A stretch of DNA of 64,000 bases from an uncultured Ectothiorhodospiraceae bacterium. GTDB taxonomy: Bacteria > Pseudomonadota > Gammaproteobacteria > UBA6429 > Thiohalophilaceae. This document shows positions 42,879 through 50,912 of the stretch, one piece after another (the stretch's first letter is position 1; each line of letters starts with the position of its first letter). The translations under genes and the position numbers were made by a program. Location of the stretch: contig CAMYMU010000019.1 in NCBI GenBank assembly GCA_947259575.1, positions 1 through 64,000 on the forward strand, given 5' to 3'. The notes below the pieces were generated by a model. It had not been told where the DNA came from, did no database searches, and worked only from the letters and a program-made list of their open reading frames with translations.

Positions 42879-44217
42879 GGCAACTATTGGAATCAGTTTA
42901 TTCCTGGTCACATTGCTAGCAAGCGCTCAGGAATGGGACTTCACATTACACAAGCACCAATCAGGTATGCCAGGGCCGACCTTATTGGTTATTGGTGGCA
43001 TCCAGGGCGATGAGCCTGGTGGTTTCAATGCAGCATCACTATTAACAACCGATTACTCAATTCAGCGTGGTGAGGTATGGGTTGTACCAAACCTTAATTT
43101 CGAGAGCATTATCAAACGTTCGCGTGGTGTGCATGGTGATATGAATCGAAAGTTCAAGGATATTACTCAAAAAGATCCTGAATATCAGTTAGTACAAAAA
43201 ATAAAAAAAATCATTCGAGATGAACAAGTTGATGTGATTTTAAATTTACATGATGGTAGTGGTTTTTATCGGCCCAAATATTACGACCGACTGCATGGAC
43301 CTCAACGCTGGGGGCAAAGTCTTATTATCGATCAAGCTGAACTGCCAGCGATTCAATATGGCCAGCTAGAAAATATTGCTGAGGCTATTGTTGCTCATGC
43401 CAACGGTTATATTAAAAATAAGGAACACCGCTATCATGTTAAAAATACTGAAACGCGTCTCGGTAATCGGGAAATGGAAAAAACGCTAACATATTACGCG
43501 ATCCAAAATAATAAGGCTGCATTTGGAGTTGAGGCGAGCAAGTCATTTGGTACCCACTATCGTGCATATTATCACTTACAAATGATAGAGAGCTTTATGC
43601 AATATCTGGGTATCGACTATCAACGAGAATTTGAACTAACTATCAATAGCGTGAAGCATCGGATTGATAATAATATTCAAGTTGCGCTCTATGAAAAGAA
43701 GATGTTTTTCGATCTACGCAATGTCAGAGATCGCTTACGCTATGTGCCAATGAAAAAAGGGGAGCCGATTGATTTTAGTGCGAGTAACCCATTAATTGCA
43801 GTGCTGGATAAGGATCGTTATTACAATGTCCGTTATGGTAATCGCTCCGTTACTAAGCTGCTACCGCAATACTTTGATTTCGATAATAGCCTAAAAGCTA
43901 TCAATTTAGTTATCGATGGTACCGAACGGGAAGTGCAGCTAGGTGATATTATTTCTGTTCAGGAAAAATTCCAGGTTAACACTAGCAAAGATTACCGGGT
44001 GAACGTCATTGGTTTTACGCGACCTGGTTTGCGTAGTGAGCAGGGGGTCATGATTAAGCGTTCTGATATTGCTCGACGCTATTCGGTTGATCAACAGGGA
44101 AAATTGTTCCGTGTTGAGGTTTATCGCGATCACTATTTTTGTGGGATGGTTTTGATCGATTTCTCACAACGTCCAGTTGCGGCAGTATCTTCGCAACAAG
44201 CCGATACCTCATTGTAA
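42871..44217 (+). CDS. M99-family (Csd4-like) D,L-carboxypeptidase
   Basis: The 448-residue protein has a signal peptide (about 1-19). The zinc site is GGIQGDEPGG with Gln45 and Glu48, and NLHDGSGFY with His127. This Q-x-x-E...H set, with Gln replacing the usual His, is the mark of Csd4/Pgp1, which cuts the tripeptide D-Glu/mDAP bond and gives helical shape in Helicobacter and Campylobacter (Csd4 uses Gln46, Glu49, His128). GDMNRKF follows the family pattern. Two C-terminal beta domains fill 250-448. It overlaps the M15 gene, so the two likely act in sequence on stem peptides. Confidence 0.88.
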   Translation: MFRATIGISLFLVTLLASAQEWDFTLHKHQSGMPGPTLLVIGGIQGDEPGGFNAASLLTTDYSIQRGEVWVVPNLNFESIIKRSRGVHGDMNRKFKDITQKDPEYQLVQKIKKIIRDEQVDVILNLHDGSGFYRPKYYDRLHGPQRWGQSLIIDQAELPAIQYGQLENIAEAIVAHANGYIKNKEHRYHVKNTETRLGNREMEKTLTYYAIQNNKAAFGVEASKSFGTHYRAYYHLQMIESFMQYLGIDYQREFELTINSVKHRIDNNIQVALYEKKMFFDLRNVRDRLRYVPMKKGEPIDFSASNPLIAVLDKDRYYNVRYGNRSVTKLLPQYFDFDNSLKAINLVIDGTEREVQLGDIISVQEKFQVNTSKDYRVNVIGFTRPGLRSEQGVMIKRSDIARRYSVDQQGKLFRVEVYRDHYFCGMVLIDFSQRPVAAVSSQQADTSL

Positions 44218-44240
44218 GCAAACCACCGTAAACACTAAAT

Positions 44241-45545
44241 ATGCAGAAAAAAATTATTGCACCAGGTTACATGCATGACTTTCAATGTCTGGGTGGCGAT
44301 TGCGAAGATACCTGTTGTCAGAAATGGGACATCAACCTGGATAAAAAGCATTATGATCTTCTTGCTGAGAAAGTCATTTCTAACCCCGACGATAAAGAAC
44401 TATTTGATAAATATACTTGCTTGCACGATGAGTCTGCCTCTTCCGGCAACAACTACGCTTATATAAAACTTAACGAATCTGGTTATTGCCCGTTTCTTAA
44501 TACAGCTGGACTTTGTCATTTACACGATCACTATGGTGTAGAACCACTGAGTGATGTCTGTGCGTTTTTTCCGCGTGTCCTTTCTGAATATGATAGTTCA
44601 ACCGAGTTAACCGGAGCGCTTTCTTGTCCAGAGGTTGTTCGCCTGTGTTTATTTGACGATAGTGATTTATATGCAATGACTAAAATCAGTCCAGCTGTTT
44701 TGCCACGTGAAGAATATCCTGTATCTCGAAAAATTGATGCGCCAGAAGACGGATATCAGAAACACTTCACCGAGGTGCGTGAGCAAATGATTTTATTGAT
44801 GGCAGACAATGATTATGCATTTGAGACCCGCCTCTATTTTCTTGCTAATTTCAGTTCTCGACTTGCTTCTCATTATCATTATGGCTGTGAAACAACCAAG
44901 TCAGTTGCTGAAGAAATAAAACGGTTCCAGAACAAAGATGTTAAAAACCAGCTAGATGACTATTTTTTCAAGTTTAGTAATACCGAGCCGGTTGCGGTGA
45001 TTGTTATCCAGGCAATCTTACAACTACGCATCCAACACGAAGGCAATGATAAACTAAGTCAGTTAGCGGCGAGAATTTTAGAGAATTATAAGGTCGACTA
45101 TGAGCGTTCAGAAGACTTTGATGTGTATGGTGAAAATATCCCACCAGAACTATTGTCAAAATCCTTTTTACAACATTGGGATAAATTAAATTCGCGTTAC
45201 GGCGCGGTTCTTGAGGAGTATCTGGCTCGCTATGTTATCAACTGTTTGCAACGCGAGTGGTTTATCAGCATGCCCGATCCTTTTGTGTATATTCATATGC
45301 TGACTATACGAGTTGCGGTGCTCCGATTCTTGATCACCAGCCATCCTGAAATTATTGAAATGGTCAACAGTGACATCTCATTTGAAGATTCAATTAATCA
45401 CTTCAATGAAAAAATTGTCGAGATTGTTTATCTCTATGCGCGCAGCATTGATCACAATCATACTTTTTTACATGTCGTATTTCAGGCCATACGTGAACAA
45501 CAAATGATGAGTTTTGATTACTCAATGGCCTTCATCAAACTCTAA
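44241..45545 (+). CDS. fliB: FliB-family lysine-N-methylase
   Basis: The 434-residue protein has the Cys-rich N-terminus of FliB: YMHDFQCLGGDCEDTCCQKW (about 9-28), GYCPFLNTAGLCHLHDHYG (about 81-99) and SDVCAFFPR. These Cys probably hold an iron-sulfur cluster, as in this radical-SAM-linked methylase family. FliB methylates lysines of flagellin in Salmonella. No flagellar genes are in the window, so the target here is open. It follows the M99 gene by 23 bp and meets the Rieske gene tail to tail with a 4-bp overlap. Confidence 0.88.
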   Translation: MQKKIIAPGYMHDFQCLGGDCEDTCCQKWDINLDKKHYDLLAEKVISNPDDKELFDKYTCLHDESASSGNNYAYIKLNESGYCPFLNTAGLCHLHDHYGVEPLSDVCAFFPRVLSEYDSSTELTGALSCPEVVRLCLFDDSDLYAMTKISPAVLPREEYPVSRKIDAPEDGYQKHFTEVREQMILLMADNDYAFETRLYFLANFSSRLASHYHYGCETTKSVAEEIKRFQNKDVKNQLDDYFFKFSNTEPVAVIVIQAILQLRIQHEGNDKLSQLAARILENYKVDYERSEDFDVYGENIPPELLSKSFLQHWDKLNSRYGAVLEEYLARYVINCLQREWFISMPDPFVYIHMLTIRVAVLRFLITSHPEIIEMVNSDISFEDSINHFNEKIVEIVYLYARSIDHNHTFLHVVFQAIREQQMMSFDYSMAFIKL

Positions 45546-45856
45546 TCATTAATCTCAATGACAATCATGTCGTCTTGTAGTTCTACTGGATAGACTTTTA
45601 TGGCCTCGGTCGCCGGTTCTTCCATTGGTTTACCTGTGCGTAGACAAAACCGACTGCCATGTAATGGGCATTCGACATGATCACTGCGCAGTGCACCGTT
45701 AAGAAGCGGGTAGTCTTCGTGACTACACATTTCATCAAAGGCAAAGAATTCCCCTTCAATGTGAGCGACAATTATGCGCTGCTGATTGACATCAAAACAC
45801 CGCATTTCGCCTGGTTTGATGCTTGAAGAATTGGTTACTGGATATTTGTTTGGCAT
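45542..45856 (-). CDS. Rieske-type [2Fe-2S] ferredoxin
   Basis: The 104-residue protein is a stand-alone Rieske domain. The cluster motifs are MCSHEDYPLLNG (C-x-H) and CPLHGSRFCLRTG (C-x2-H), followed by TEAIKVYPVEL. It is soluble and resembles the ferredoxin components of dioxygenases or the NirD type. No oxygenase is beside it. It may supply electrons to a partner elsewhere, or to the HTH-ferredoxin reductase 4 kb away, but that is a guess. Confidence 0.93.
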   Translation of the reverse strand: MPNKYPVTNSSSIKPGEMRCFDVNQQRIIVAHIEGEFFAFDEMCSHEDYPLLNGALRSDHVECPLHGSRFCLRTGKPMEEPATEAIKVYPVELQDDMIVIEIND

Positions 45857-45975
45857 TAAATTATCTCTTAATAACAGTAGCTTAGTGTTTTACAAAATAT
45901 TTAAAGCTGTACTTTATTTGTGCATAAGTATTTTACCATATACACTATCGTGCTGTTTAATCCTGGATAGTGGTA

Positions 45976-46383
45976 ATGACCTCAACCAAGTACCAAAATA
46001 TGGATCATGATGAATGTGTCGAATTGGCGAGCTCGATCATGGCGATTCTGGATAGCTGGGGGTTAAATGCCAAGCAGCTGGCCTTTATTCTGGCACTGCC
46101 AAAAGGGACCCCGACACGCGCACTACGAAAATATCGAGATGGCACTCCCTTCCCACAAGATAAAGGCGTGTATGAAAGAGTCGAGCATATCATTGGTATT
46201 GCTGAAGCATTACGGACAACTTACCCACTCAATCCGCCAATGGGTAATTTATGGATGAAGCAATCAAACAAACGCTTTGGTGATGTATCCCCTCTGCAAA
46301 AAATCGTTACTGAAGGATTAGATGGGTTGTCCGCAGTACGAAGTTATCTGGATTGTGCTTATGACTGGGAAATTAATCCTTGA
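45976..46383 (+). CDS. Xre/MbcA/ParS-type antitoxin-like protein, orphan
   Basis: The 135-residue protein has the layout of MbcA/ParS/Xre antitoxins. An N-terminal helical Xre-like part (about 15-45, LDSWGLNAKQLAFILALPKG) leads into the toxin-binding DUF2384 region: ERVEHIIGIAEALRTTYPLN, WMKQSNKRFGDVSPLQKIVT and GLDGLSAVRSYLDCAYDW. Partners are normally RES or similar toxins encoded right next to them. The next gene is convergent and unrelated, so this is a solo copy. It may regulate transcription on its own. The ATG at 45976 is used; 46000 is possible. Confidence 0.82.
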   Translation: MTSTKYQNMDHDECVELASSIMAILDSWGLNAKQLAFILALPKGTPTRALRKYRDGTPFPQDKGVYERVEHIIGIAEALRTTYPLNPPMGNLWMKQSNKRFGDVSPLQKIVTEGLDGLSAVRSYLDCAYDWEINP

Positions 46384-46400
46384 TATAAAGCTCGACCAGT

Positions 46401-46859
46401 TTATTTCTTTGAACGACTTCTAGTTTTACCTTTAAACTGCACTATCTGTCGAGTGATCTCGTCATAGGGTAAACTATCTAGTTCACCATACTTAGTTATG
46501 GCTTGCTGGATCAGGGCAAAAATATTTTCAATAGATTGTTCCTGAGCATTTTCACCTTCCACGATCGATCTCAAACCAAGTAAGCCACCCGTCTGGATCT
46601 TAACTTCTTTTGCATGGGGCAGGGGTTCATCTACATGAGTTTGCTTCAAGGCAAATCGGGCATTATTACGCAGCTGGTTGAGCAAAACTTCACATTGCTT
46701 GAAGGCAGGTTGATTGTTGCAGGCAACACCTTCCCGGTCAGCAAGGCAGAAGCGGTGTGCATGTTCACACATGGTCTTACGAGATAGAATACTTTTTTCA
46801 AACAGGCAGCGTTGTTCGTTGTAGTTTTGATACGTCTCGCGATATTCGTTTTCTTCCAT
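46401..46859 (-). CDS. Hypothetical Cys-containing protein
   Basis: The 152-residue soluble protein is unrecognised. Its front half has Cys in RCLFEKSILSRKTMCEHAHRF, then FCLADREGVACNNQPAFKQC, so up to five Cys could bind a metal. The back half is helical and Gln/Glu-rich (GENAQEQSIENIFALIQQAI), ending in a basic tail. It follows the next gene on the same strand (46915) by 55 bp, and may be its operon partner. Confidence 0.72.
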   Translation of the reverse strand: MEENEYRETYQNYNEQRCLFEKSILSRKTMCEHAHRFCLADREGVACNNQPAFKQCEVLLNQLRNNARFALKQTHVDEPLPHAKEVKIQTGGLLGLRSIVEGENAQEQSIENIFALIQQAITKYGELDSLPYDEITRQIVQFKGKTRSRSKK

Positions 46860-46914
46860 TACGACTGATCCAAATATCCAGCTTGCGATACCTAGTTCTC
46901 AAACCCAAGGGGAA

Positions 46915-47154
46915 TTATTTTTCCCACTCTCTGACGATCGTCTCATCCCGTTTTTCCATTATTTGCTCTTCGGCTTGTAGCTGATTGTCTGCAAACATGA
47001 CTTTGATTTGCGCGTCTTCACCATCGGCCTGGTCAATACGAGCCTGCTTGGCAAATTCTTTCGCTTCCTTGAAGGATTCAAACTCATTGAGGAGTTCCAG
47101 GTTTTTAATAAGGGCGGTTGGGCCTTGTTTGATGCTGTAAATGAAGTATGGCAT
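46915..47154 (-). CDS. Small conserved-looking hypothetical protein
   Basis: The 79-residue product begins YFIYSIKQGPTALIKNLELL and continues EFESFKEAKEFAKQARID, then an acidic and polar helix ending EKRDETIVREWEK. The pattern is typical of a short conserved gammaproteobacterial protein of unknown function. No signal peptide or metal site is visible. Confidence 0.72.
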   Translation of the reverse strand: MPYFIYSIKQGPTALIKNLELLNEFESFKEAKEFAKQARIDQADGEDAQIKVMFADNQLQAEEQIMEKRDETIVREWEK

Positions 47155-47276
47155 ATTGCTGCACCTGCTAACGAATTGGCTGATTAAACTGGGTATTTCA
47201 AAGGGTTATTTATAACGCTTTAATCTATGTAGTATAACCAAAAATTGTCACACCGAGTAGAATCGATTTATTTAAT

Positions 47277-47657
47277 ATGAAAAAACAATTGCTTGCCGTT
47301 ATTGAGCTGGGTGGTTACCCAAACTTCGTTCCCCTGTATGAGTCTATGGGCTTCGAAGTCACTATGGCCAATTCTGTCAGGAATGCGATTCGAACAATCA
47401 AGAAAATAAAGCCGCAGGTGGTTGTTGCTGAATTCAATTATCAATCTGACTTTCGTGATCGCACCAGTAGTCTTGAATCACTTTTGTCGACGGTCCAACG
47501 GCTGGAGCAATGTGAGGTGATTGTATTTTACGAGCAAGAATTTGCACATCAACTGGAAAAGCTTACGGCGCAGTATCCCATCAACACGGTGCTATCTTTT
47601 CCAATTGAGGAAGCTAGCTTGAAAACGGCTCTGCAAAACATATCTAACAGTGAATGA
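47277..47657 (+). CDS. Pseudo-receiver-like protein
   Basis: The 126-residue protein has an alternating beta/alpha plan like a receiver: KQLLAVIELGGYPNFV, then FEVTMANSVRNAIRTIKKIK, QVVVAEFNYQSDF where a phospho-acceptor Asp would sit (Glu here), and LSFPIEEASLKTALQNI at the end. The acidic pocket at the start and the final Lys are missing, so it would not be phosphorylated. A pseudo-receiver or a related flavodoxin-like fold is likely, but family membership is uncertain. It ends where the convergent thioredoxin-HEAT gene ends. Confidence 0.68.
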   Translation: MKKQLLAVIELGGYPNFVPLYESMGFEVTMANSVRNAIRTIKKIKPQVVVAEFNYQSDFRDRTSSLESLLSTVQRLEQCEVIVFYEQEFAHQLEKLTAQYPINTVLSFPIEEASLKTALQNISNSE

Positions 47658-48299
47658 TTAAAAGTTCTCGAGGGATTCTTCAGCGATTTCACGCACTTCG
47701 GTATGCACATCGCCTAGACAGCGTTCAATGATTTCTTTGCTCTTTGCGTTCTCGATAAAGCCAAGATAATGACAGGCATCGCCACGTACTCGATGATCCT
47801 CATGCTGTGTTAGTTTTTCCAGCGTTGGCAATACGCCTTCGAGTAACTCGGTATTTGCCAAACCTTCGATGACTGCACCCAAACCTATTCGCGCCTGAAT
47901 CGGCGCTGTTACATCAGCGAGAATTTGTAATGCGATATTTAACCAGGTGGGGTGTTGCTTAATTAGAGTTTCCACCTGTCCCAGCTTGCCTGCTTCAAGA
48001 TTCTCGATCAAATAACGAAGAATGCCTTCGTTAGTGTTGGCATTTTTACACCAGTAACTTAGTTCACCTGCGTTATGTAGTCCTTGAAATTCAAGCTCGG
48101 CAATCTTGAACCAGGGCACGGAGCGTACCTGGTATTTTTCCGCGAGTGTTTGTTCCTGTGATATGTCAAAGATATCTAGCCCAGCAAGCTTTCCTTCTTG
48201 ATTTAATTGTTTGAGGATTTTAGAAACAGAAGGGCAATGAGGGCACTGTTTCGAGGTAAATAGAATGGCGTGATTTAGCCCGGTAGTAGCACTATTCAT
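47658..48299 (-). CDS. Thioredoxin-like domain fused to HEAT repeats
   Basis: The 213-residue protein starts with a thioredoxin-like fold: HAILFTSKQCPHCPSVSKIL with a CPHC site (about 19-22) and VRSVPWFKIAELEFQG with the cis-Pro. From about 115 it turns into HEAT-like repeats: PIQARIGLGAVIEGLANTEL, HEDHRVRGDACHYLGFIENA and HTEVREIAEESLENF. The pairing of a disulfide-active domain with a protein-binding scaffold suggests targeted redox control of a partner. It overlaps the upstream PilZ gene by 8 bp and is the last gene of a three-gene run. Confidence 0.85.
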   Translation of the reverse strand: MNSATTGLNHAILFTSKQCPHCPSVSKILKQLNQEGKLAGLDIFDISQEQTLAEKYQVRSVPWFKIAELEFQGLHNAGELSYWCKNANTNEGILRYLIENLEAGKLGQVETLIKQHPTWLNIALQILADVTAPIQARIGLGAVIEGLANTELLEGVLPTLEKLTQHEDHRVRGDACHYLGFIENAKSKEIIERCLGDVHTEVREIAEESLENF

Positions 48300-48561
48300 C
48301 AGTAATAAATGCTAGCGCAATACCATCATTATCAATACGCACAACCCGAGCTTTTACTAGAGGTGGTTCTTCTTCACCAAGTGCTTGCTTGATTCTCAAT
48401 TCAACAATGCTGCCTTCTGAAGGTAAATTGCTTTCTTGTGCTGACAGGAACACACCACTTTGACTAAGATCACGTGTTTCTAGCGAGAGATCCTGTTCTT
48501 CACTATGCAGTTCAACTTCTAGTTTGATCCCCAAACGACTATCTTTTCGTTTATCACTCAT
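48292..48561 (-). CDS. Short PilZ-domain protein
   Basis: The 89-residue protein is a bare PilZ domain. It has RKDSRLGIKLEVELHS (RxxxR-like head) and ETRDLSQSGVFLSAQE, where D-L-S-x-S-G matches the D/NxSxxG c-di-GMP motif. A beta-rich end reads VKARVVRIDNDGIALAFI. It likely binds c-di-GMP and may influence the thioredoxin-HEAT protein encoded by the overlapping next gene. Confidence 0.88.
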   Translation of the reverse strand: MSDKRKDSRLGIKLEVELHSEEQDLSLETRDLSQSGVFLSAQESNLPSEGSIVELRIKQALGEEEPPLVKARVVRIDNDGIALAFITDE

Positions 48562-48588
48562 AAGCTACGTTTTCAGTATTCTTTGTTG

Positions 48589-48807
48589 TTAAGCTTCAAT
48601 ATCTGGAATCAGCTTGCTTTCCAGTTTCAAAATCATATCTTTCAGATTCAGTTTTCGTTTTTTTAAGCGACGTATCTGTAGCTGATCGACCATGGGATCA
48701 ACTATTAGGCGGTGAATAATATCGTCCATGTCGCGGTGTTCGACTCGCAATTCATCCAGGCGCTGTTTGATCGCTTCGATATCATTCTCATCAATTTCTT
48801 CGATCAT
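48589..48807 (-). CDS. YdcH family (DUF465) protein
   Basis: The 72-residue protein is helical with RLDELRVEHRDMDDIIHRLI and QIRRLKKRKLNLKDMILKLE, the usual DUF465/YdcH pattern of two antiparallel helices. It is cytoplasmic. The family has no known activity. It is the first of three minus-strand genes, 27 bp before the PilZ gene. Confidence 0.88.
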   Translation of the reverse strand: MIEEIDENDIEAIKQRLDELRVEHRDMDDIIHRLIVDPMVDQLQIRRLKKRKLNLKDMILKLESKLIPDIEA

Positions 48808-48962
48808 GTCTAGATTTGCTATTTCCAGTTGTTTATCAGCTAATTCTAAATAGTTTAACAGATGGCCACATATAGTTTCGCCGCTTGTTGCTATTAAAGA
48901 TAGATGAGAACGCCATTCGCTGCAAATTCCTACCCACTTATCTGCGCACGGCTAGTCACCTC

Positions 48963-49616
48963 TTAGCGTGACTTGGGTAACAAATTCGATATCGCCGCGT
49001 TCAGTTGCTGGGCCATGTCGCTATCACCACCTCGGTCAGGGTGGTGCTGCATCACTTTTTCACGATATCGTTGCCTGATCGTCGCATCATCAACCGGGTC
49101 ACTCAGATCTAACAGTTGCAGCGCCTCATCTCGCAAATCATGCCGTGCCAGCGCGGCCCAGAATTTTCCCAACATTTCATCGAGTTCGACCTGACTGGTG
49201 TTGTGCAAATTATTGATATCAAGATAGTACTCACGTATTCGATTGGTGGCTTCGGCCTCATCAGCCGTTTCAACCGTAACTTGGTTTTGGGCACTTGTCT
49301 CGGGCAGACAAGGGGGGAGGTAGGGGCTGAGCCGAATCTCCAGTGCCGATATATTCAGGTGTCCTGTTCGATCTGACTGGTATTGCTGCTCTAGTTTACA
49401 CAAGCAATGTTGGAGCAAAAAATGGCGTTGAAAAAGCTGCATGTCAGCCGATGATTCAGTATGGCCGTCGCTGTCACTTGAGGCACTGGAAAAAAACGGC
49501 AACTTAGTTGCTAGTTGGTTTAGTAACTCATATTCGCTGAGTCCGGCTGGGTGTTGCCTAAGGATTTGCTCAAGCAGTGGAATGATCTGATCAGGCTCGG
49601 GCCTGTTGGCTGTCAT
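48963..49616 (-). CDS. DnaJ-related protein with C-terminal J domain
   Basis: The 217-residue protein has an N-terminal DnaJ-related helical domain (about 5-60, DQIIPLLEQILRQHPAGLSE, then FQRHFLLQHCLCKLE). A linker follows, then a short C-terminal J domain with IRQRYREKVMQHHPDRGGDS, containing the HPD tripeptide that triggers DnaK ATPase. The J domain at the end and the N-terminal region match the gammaproteobacterial DnaJ-related family. It should be a DnaK co-chaperone with an unknown client. The next gene is 6 bp upstream on the same strand. Confidence 0.9.
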   Translation of the reverse strand: MTANRPEPDQIIPLLEQILRQHPAGLSEYELLNQLATKLPFFSSASSDSDGHTESSADMQLFQRHFLLQHCLCKLEQQYQSDRTGHLNISALEIRLSPYLPPCLPETSAQNQVTVETADEAEATNRIREYYLDINNLHNTSQVELDEMLGKFWAALARHDLRDEALQLLDLSDPVDDATIRQRYREKVMQHHPDRGGDSDMAQQLNAAISNLLPKSR

Positions 49617-49622
49617 GTGCGA

Positions 49623-49928
49623 TTATTTATCTTCGCCAGAATCGGGGTCAGAAGACGGACGTTGTAGTTTGTCGATGGATACTACGACAGAGGTCTGTGG
49701 CTCATCAATAAAGCGTGGTCGCATGTTCATGTCGATACCTGCTTCTTCGGCTAACTCTTTTTCACGTGCCGCGATTAAGGCCAGGCTATCCCGGATGCCC
49801 ATAATCGTGTTGTCAGAGAGAGGGTGTTTCAGACCTGGTTTGACATGGGTGTCTCTAGCTACATCGGTGAGGACCCGTTTCACCATTTTTAGGACTTGTT
49901 GTTCTTTACTCATCTCTTGTTCAGACAT
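49623..49928 (-). CDS. Hypothetical protein paired with DnaJ-related gene
   Basis: The start is placed at the ATG at 49928 with GGAG 7 bases upstream; the frame continues further but into the divergent gene region. The 101-residue soluble product is helical: EQQVLKMVKRVLTDVARDTH, then DNTIMGIRDSLALIAAREKE, ending with an acidic Ser/Asp tail. It lies 6 bp before the DnaJ-related gene, and its family is familiar as a short conserved protein in that position, with no known role. Confidence 0.75.
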   Translation of the reverse strand: MSEQEMSKEQQVLKMVKRVLTDVARDTHVKPGLKHPLSDNTIMGIRDSLALIAAREKELAEEAGIDMNMRPRFIDEPQTSVVVSIDKLQRPSSDPDSGEDK

Positions 49929-50044
49929 GCTTTTCTCCAACTTTCTTTCATACAATTGCCAATATATGGGCATTGTACCTGAGACGGTGCCAGCCATGCT
50001 AAGCTTTTGATTGATTTGAGATGATGTAATGACATGCGAACGGT

Positions 50045-50638
50045 ATGACAATTAACTTTCGACAAATGATTTTGCACCCCAAAGATGCTGATTTCAGCAT
50101 AGAATCCTCAGATTTGTTGGCGATTCTGGCTCAGCTTGGGCTAACCGGCGCCCGCCTTGATACCCATTTAGTCACGAGCGGTGAGCAACAATTTTTAGTG
50201 GGTGAACACTTTTTACAGCATATCAGCTTCATGGGTTGTGCCCCGGCGATTGAATTTGCCCCAGAACAGGGGGGCGATCTCTCTGACATCGCTAAGCTGC
50301 AACAATTTATATTTGTGCACGTACCCGAGCCTGCTGACACCCCTCGCTGGCTGGCCGACCTGGATATGGCCAAACCCATCTGTCCGGCCTGTAATAAACG
50401 TTTTGCCCGTTGGTCAGAATATATCGACAAGGCCAATATGACTTGTCCGCACTGTAGAGAATCGTCTCTGCAATGTGATTTTGGTTGGCGTGAATTTGGT
50501 GGTTGTGCAAAAACCATGGTCAGTATTGTCAATGCTTATCCCAAAGAGACGATACCATCCGGCAACTTGTTAAGTCAGTTGGCTAAACTGACTGATGTTG
50601 AGTGGGATTATTTCTATTTCAACGGACCCTTGCCCTAA
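50045..50638 (+). CDS. Hypothetical protein with zinc ribbon
   Basis: The 197-residue protein has a beta-rich first half (about 10-110). A probable zinc ribbon follows, ICPACNKRFARWSEYIDKAN then MTCPHCRES, that is C-x2-C with 17 residues and C-x2-C, at about 119-145. A C-terminal segment with DVEWDYFYFNGPLP closes it. No enzyme motif is visible. It diverges from the DnaJ-related pair. Confidence 0.78.
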   Translation: MTINFRQMILHPKDADFSIESSDLLAILAQLGLTGARLDTHLVTSGEQQFLVGEHFLQHISFMGCAPAIEFAPEQGGDLSDIAKLQQFIFVHVPEPADTPRWLADLDMAKPICPACNKRFARWSEYIDKANMTCPHCRESSLQCDFGWREFGGCAKTMVSIVNAYPKETIPSGNLLSQLAKLTDVEWDYFYFNGPLP

Positions 50639-50669
50639 AAAAAATCTAATAGGTAAAATAACAAAGACT

Positions 50670-50852
50670 GTTCTTGACAGTCAGTTTGGTCAAAGGCACA
50701 CTCAAGGCATGAACGTTAAATTTAAATATGTGGCAACCGCACTCTGCATTCGATGGATGCATGTAGTGTGCTGTGCGCCTGATTGAATTTAATAATTTAG
50801 ACAAACATTTTTTTTCAAACGGGCCGCAGTGAACAAACACTGCGGCCCGTTT
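50670..50852 (+). ncRNA. Candidate small RNA between zinc-ribbon gene and EamA gene
   Basis: TTGACA at 50675 could be a -35 element, though no good -10 is seen. The region then contains nested complementary parts (GCACT...AGTGTGC around GCAT...ATGC, near 50740-50780) and ends in a strong terminator at 50817-50852. A 25-codon frame at 50709-50786 exists but has no good RBS. It could equally be a 3-prime UTR of the zinc-ribbon gene. Confidence 0.25.
50817..50852 (+). terminator. Intrinsic terminator, 15-bp stem
   Basis: AAACGGGCCGCAGTG-AACAAA-CACTGCGGCCCGTTT is fully paired and followed by TTTCG, with a T-rich stretch before it on the other side. It separates the zinc-ribbon gene region from the transporter gene. 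Confidence 0.9.
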
Positions 50853-50912
50853 CGTTATGGACCCCAAAAAATTTATTGGGAAATCTTACGCAATAGCAAT
50901 GGAGCTAGTTAA

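Noticed and set aside
45976-46859. Toxin-antitoxin pair made of the Xre-like gene and the next ORF
   Set aside because: The second gene is convergent rather than co-directional and shows no RES, HipA or other toxin pattern.
50709-50786. 25-codon ORF in the gap before the EamA gene
   Set aside because: No proper ribosome-binding site and a composition shaped by inverted repeats; it could be a leader peptide but nothing supports it.
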